This document shows, piece by piece, positions 14,731-17,286 of a DNA stretch of 17,286 nt. The position numbers and the translations under genes are program-made. The notes below the pieces were generated by a model. That model worked only from the letters and a program-made list of their open reading frames with translations, searched no databases and had not been told where the DNA came from. Positions within the stretch are counted from its first letter, which is position 1, and each line of letters starts with the position of its first letter. Where the stretch lies: contig JBAZOY010000053.1 in NCBI GenBank assembly GCA_041648505.1, positions 1 to 17,286 on the forward strand, in the 5' to 3' direction. The DNA comes from JBAZOY01 sp041648505. GTDB taxonomy: Bacteria > Desulfobacterota > Syntrophia > Syntrophales > CG2-30-49-12.

Positions 14731-15045
14731 CTAAATAAGTGAGGCACCCATAAATAATTTCTCTTGCCGGGAAACGAACATGGTTATGAGTGTGAAGATC
14801 AACGAAATGGCGGCATAGACAAACCAACACAATGGTAATTGCCACCAGTTCGGGAACTTTGCTGGAGAAAAGTTAACTACTAAACTGGAAAAGATCAAAC
14901 AGGGAAGTACAATATTTATGGCCAGTTGAATGAGGAATCCCTGTACATTTTCTGCTATAGCATTTCTTCTGGCGACCCAAAATCCGATAATGCCTATTCC
15001 TAAGAGCATCAGCACCGCTTGCAATACCCAGAGAAAGATGTCCAA
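14731..15045 (-). pseudogene. AEC (auxin efflux carrier)-family transporter, truncated after about 100 residues
   Basis: The 104-aa frame starts at TTG (15045) with GAGG 8 nt before it. It has three hydrophobic segments: an N-terminal helix, then GFLIQLAINIVLPCLIFSSL, then a third around WWQLPLCWFVYAAISLIF. The NIVLPCLIFSSL pattern is typical of the first repeat of AEC/Mem_trans permeases, which are normally about 300 aa. The frame stops right after RQEKLFMGASLI, where full-length members go on with the next helix (often FQN-x-GY). Nothing matching the rest is seen before the convergent gene at 14654. It is most likely the left-over 5' third of a deleted gene. A short functional protein cannot be excluded. 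Confidence 0.65.
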
Positions 15046-15127
15046 ATTACCGTCCTCAAAAAATACGATAGATATAAAATTCCCCTGCTTCTATTAAATC
15101 AATAAAATAATTGAAGCGGCTGAAAAC

Positions 15128-15150
15128 TTGCCTCCTTGGCAGCCAGGCAA
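15128..15150 (-). terminator. Terminator-like hairpin after glnS
   Basis: On the minus strand TTGCCT and AGGCAA form a 6-bp stem with an 11-nt loop and are followed by GTTTTC. It begins 16 nt after the glnS stop. The stem is short and the T-run weak. Confidence 0.4.
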
Positions 15151-15165
15151 TATCAGATATGGAAT

Positions 15166-16860
15166 CTATTTCTTTCCTTTGCCCGCGATTTTGGTCCACG
15201 AATCTCGCAGCGGTACAATCCGATTGAATACGAGGGCTTCAGCGGTAGAGTCGACCGAATCAACACAGAAATAGCCAAGCCGTTCGAACTGGAACCGGCT
15301 TTCCGGTGCGGCGTTTGCCATGCTTGGCTCCAACTTGCATGACGTAAGCGTCTCCAGTGAATTCGGATTGAGATGCTTAGTATAGTCGGAACCTTCCTCC
15401 AGAGGATCGGCAGCGCTAAACAGGCGGTCGTACAGGCGTACTTCTGCCGGCACGGCATGAGCCGCTGATACCCAGTGGATAGTTGCTTTCACTTTCCGGC
15501 CGTCGGGGGCAAACCCGCTTCGCGTTTCCGGGTCATAGGTGCAGTGTACTTCCACCACTTCACCGGTATCCTGATCTTTAACGACGCTCACGCATGTTAT
15601 GAAGTATCCGTAACGGAGACGTACTTCCCGGCCGGCAGACAGCCGGAAAAATTTCCCCGGGGGGTCCTCCATGAAGTCGTCTCGCTCGACATACATTATC
15701 CGGGAGAAGGGTAATTTACGGGATCCCATTTCGGGCTTCTGCGGATGGAACGGACAATCGAATTCCTCAACCTGGTCTTCAGGATAGTTATCGATGATCA
15801 CGCGGAGTGGACGGAGAACGGCCATAACCCGCGGAGTTTTATCATTAAGGTCTTCCCGGACACAGTTTTCAAGTAAGGCCATATCAATAATGCTGTCATT
15901 TTTAGCTACACCAATGCGGTCACAGAAATCGCGGATCGCTTCCGGGGTGTATCCCCGTCGCCGCATACCTGCCAGGGTTGGCATCAGAGGATCGTCCCAT
16001 CCACTGACAATTCCTTTCTCTACCAAGTCGATCAGAAGACGTTTACTCATCAAGGTGTAACTGAGGTTGAGACGGGCGAACTCGATCTGTTGGGGGCGAT
16101 GTTCTGCATTCACTTCCTTCAGAAACCAATCATATAGTGGCCGGTTGTTTTCAAATTCCAGAGTACAAATGGAATGGGTTATCTTCTCCATGGAGTCGGA
16201 TAGACAATGGGCAAAATCATACATGGGATAGATGCACCAATTATCGCCCGTTCGATAGTGAAATTCTTTCTTTATCCTGTACATAACAGGATCACGCATA
16301 GTGATGTTGGGCGATGTCATATCGATTTTAGCACGAAGTATATGGGTTCCTTCCTGAAACTCGCCGGTTCTCATGCGCCTGAAAAGATCAAGATTTTCTT
16401 CGATAGATCTGTTACGGTAGGGGCTTTCTCTTCCCGGTTCGGTGAAGGTACCCCGGTATTCACGAATCTCATCGGGACTCAGCTCACATACATAAGCCTT
16501 ACCATCTCTGACCATCTTCTCTGCATAAATGTAAAGTTGCTCATAGTGATCAGAGGCGTAATAAAAACGATTTCCCCAGTCAAAGCCCAGCCATTTTATG
16601 TCTCTAACAATGGAAGCCACATATTCCATGTTTTCTCCACTTGGATCGGTGTCGTCCATGCGTAGATTACAGGTGCCTTTATACTGGCCGGCAATACCGA
16701 AATTGAGGCAGATAGATTTAGCATGTCCTATATGGAGGTATCCGTTCGGTTCGGGCGGAAACCGGACGGCCACGCGCCCTTGATGCTTGTTCATTTTTAA
16801 GTCGTCCTCGATTATATCCCTGATAAAATCAGAGGGGGGAGATAAATTGGGTTGCTCCAT
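15166..16860 (-). CDS. glnS: Glutamine--tRNA ligase
   Basis: The 564-aa protein follows E. coli GlnRS along its whole length. It charges tRNA-Gln with glutamine directly. Seen are PPEPNGYLHIGHAKSICLNF with HIGH at 43-46, the KMSKS-equivalent MSK at 271-273 in LMSKRLL, WCIYPMYDFAHC in the catalytic core, and the C-terminal anticodon-binding beta-barrels. The PPEPNG-x-LHIGHAK form separates it from bacterial GluRS. A cell with GlnRS may not need GatCAB for Gln-tRNA; this cannot be judged here. The nearest Shine-Dalgarno (AGGAGG, 16875-16880 on the plus scale) is 14 nt from the ATG, unusually far, yet no in-frame start lies closer and the N-terminus aligns. The AEC remnant lies downstream on the same strand, 120 nt away. 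Confidence 0.98.
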   Translation of the reverse strand: MEQPNLSPPSDFIRDIIEDDLKMNKHQGRVAVRFPPEPNGYLHIGHAKSICLNFGIAGQYKGTCNLRMDDTDPSGENMEYVASIVRDIKWLGFDWGNRFYYASDHYEQLYIYAEKMVRDGKAYVCELSPDEIREYRGTFTEPGRESPYRNRSIEENLDLFRRMRTGEFQEGTHILRAKIDMTSPNITMRDPVMYRIKKEFHYRTGDNWCIYPMYDFAHCLSDSMEKITHSICTLEFENNRPLYDWFLKEVNAEHRPQQIEFARLNLSYTLMSKRLLIDLVEKGIVSGWDDPLMPTLAGMRRRGYTPEAIRDFCDRIGVAKNDSIIDMALLENCVREDLNDKTPRVMAVLRPLRVIIDNYPEDQVEEFDCPFHPQKPEMGSRKLPFSRIMYVERDDFMEDPPGKFFRLSAGREVRLRYGYFITCVSVVKDQDTGEVVEVHCTYDPETRSGFAPDGRKVKATIHWVSAAHAVPAEVRLYDRLFSAADPLEEGSDYTKHLNPNSLETLTSCKLEPSMANAAPESRFQFERLGYFCVDSVDSTAEALVFNRIVPLRDSWTKIAGKGKK

Positions 16861-17086
16861 AGATTTATTTCTTTCCTCCTGCTCTAAGTCACTCTACAAG
16901 GTCTGACATATTGCTCTTTATCACATTTTAAGTTACTGTTCTGCCATTTTTTTATTAGTACTCAAAAAAAGCTGTATGGGTTCTTTCAGTGAGTGGAGCG
17001 ACTTCCGTTACGTTATATAAGAAGACCTCCGCATCGCATTGATATGTTTAAAAATCGAAGTCGGATTTGGTGATACAAGTAAACAG

Positions 17087-17117
17087 AAGGGACTTAAAAT
17101 CACTCGGTCCTTTTTTT
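17087..17117 (+). terminator. Terminator-like hairpin with T-run, plus strand
   Basis: AAGGGAC (17087-17093) pairs with GTCCTTT (17107-17113, one G-T pair) around a 13-nt loop and runs into seven T. No plus-strand gene in the window ends here, so it may belong to something lost. Confidence 0.4.
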
Positions 17118-17162
17118 GTTGACACACAAGCCCCATTTTCGGGCTACCAGAAAGCCAGGCCA

Positions 17163-17234
17163 GTTGCCTCATAAATAAATGTTACCGAAGAGGGAGAGAT
17201 TTAGAGTAACGTTGCCTCATAAAAGATGTTACCG
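17163..17234. repeat. Pair of near-identical direct repeats at the window edge
   Basis: GTTGCCTCATAAA and TGTTACCG occur in the same order at 17163-17187 and 17211-17234, separated by 4 or 2 bases inside each unit. The units start 48 bp apart. GTTAC/GTAAC inverted copies lie between them. Spaced repeats of this kind occur at ends of some insertion sequences or as operator arrays; what lies beyond 17286 would decide. Confidence 0.7.
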
Positions 17235-17286
17235 GGTTTTGTTGTTAATGGAGAATATTTTCTTCAGTTTCTTATCCATGATTTTT

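Larger units (their letters stand above)
16861..17286. other. Non-coding right end of the window
   Basis: This stretch lies upstream of glnS and must carry its promoter, although I found only a lone TAAAAT-like -10 and no partner. It includes a T-run hairpin (17087-17117), a small AGCCC-N7-GGGCT hairpin (17129-17145) and a pair of direct repeats (17163-17234). No ORF of useful length was seen. Confidence 0.6.

Noticed and set aside
1..17286. CRISPR array, tRNA or rRNA gene
   Set aside because: No regularly spaced repeat set with spacers and no cloverleaf or rRNA-like stretch was seen on either strand.

Overview
The window (about 17.3 kb, moderate GC, no tRNA, rRNA or CRISPR seen) looks like chromosome of a strictly anaerobic Deltaproteobacteria/Desulfobacterota-type organism, perhaps of the syntrophic/Syntrophia kind. 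That is inferred from the mix of genes: a sigma-54 enhancer-binding protein, a glycyl radical enzyme, a Na+-pumping decarboxylase beta subunit, glutaminyl-tRNA synthetase and a large HrpA helicase. No marker gene fixes the taxon.

Left part (1-3532): the 3' end of a sigma-54 activator is followed by an 840-bp non-coding stretch. This stretch holds four copies of TGTYTCA, a good -24/-12 promoter at 605-620 and a leader of about 490 nt. Then comes an 802-aa glycyl radical enzyme (GRE) with Gly776 and Cys442. It has no Glu two residues after the Cys, no adjacent Cys pair and no activase in the window, so its substrate is open. The simplest reading is that the activator switches on the GRE through this sigma-54 promoter.

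Middle (3533-8343): a nested hairpin repeat lies next to the decayed 3' end of a DUF763 gene on the minus strand. A small secreted Met-rich protein follows, then ileS on the minus strand, and a remnant of an ATPase (DUF4143-type C-terminus) between ileS and a WHy/LEA_2 lipoprotein gene. The lipoprotein gene lies 38 nt before hrpA (8382-12314).

Right part (12315-17286): a minus-strand operon with a clear sigma-70 promoter (TTGACA-17-TATATT) encodes a 50-aa ORF that reads like the two ends of a cyclic-nucleotide-binding domain joined together. It then encodes oadB and a 52-aa OadG-like membrane protein, with no alpha subunit or biotin carrier in the window. A small conserved-looking plus-strand gene follows, behind an AT-rich palindrome over its -10 box and a perfect 16-bp hairpin. 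After it come a truncated AEC-family transporter, glnS on the minus strand, and a final non-coding stretch with a pair of direct repeats at the window edge.

The main themes are (i) a probable sigma-54-controlled GRE of unassigned chemistry, (ii) an orphan Na+-decarboxylase membrane module with unusual small partners, and (iii) several gene remnants in the intergenic stretches, which suggests past rearrangement and deletion. All family assignments were made by reading translations; no database search was run.
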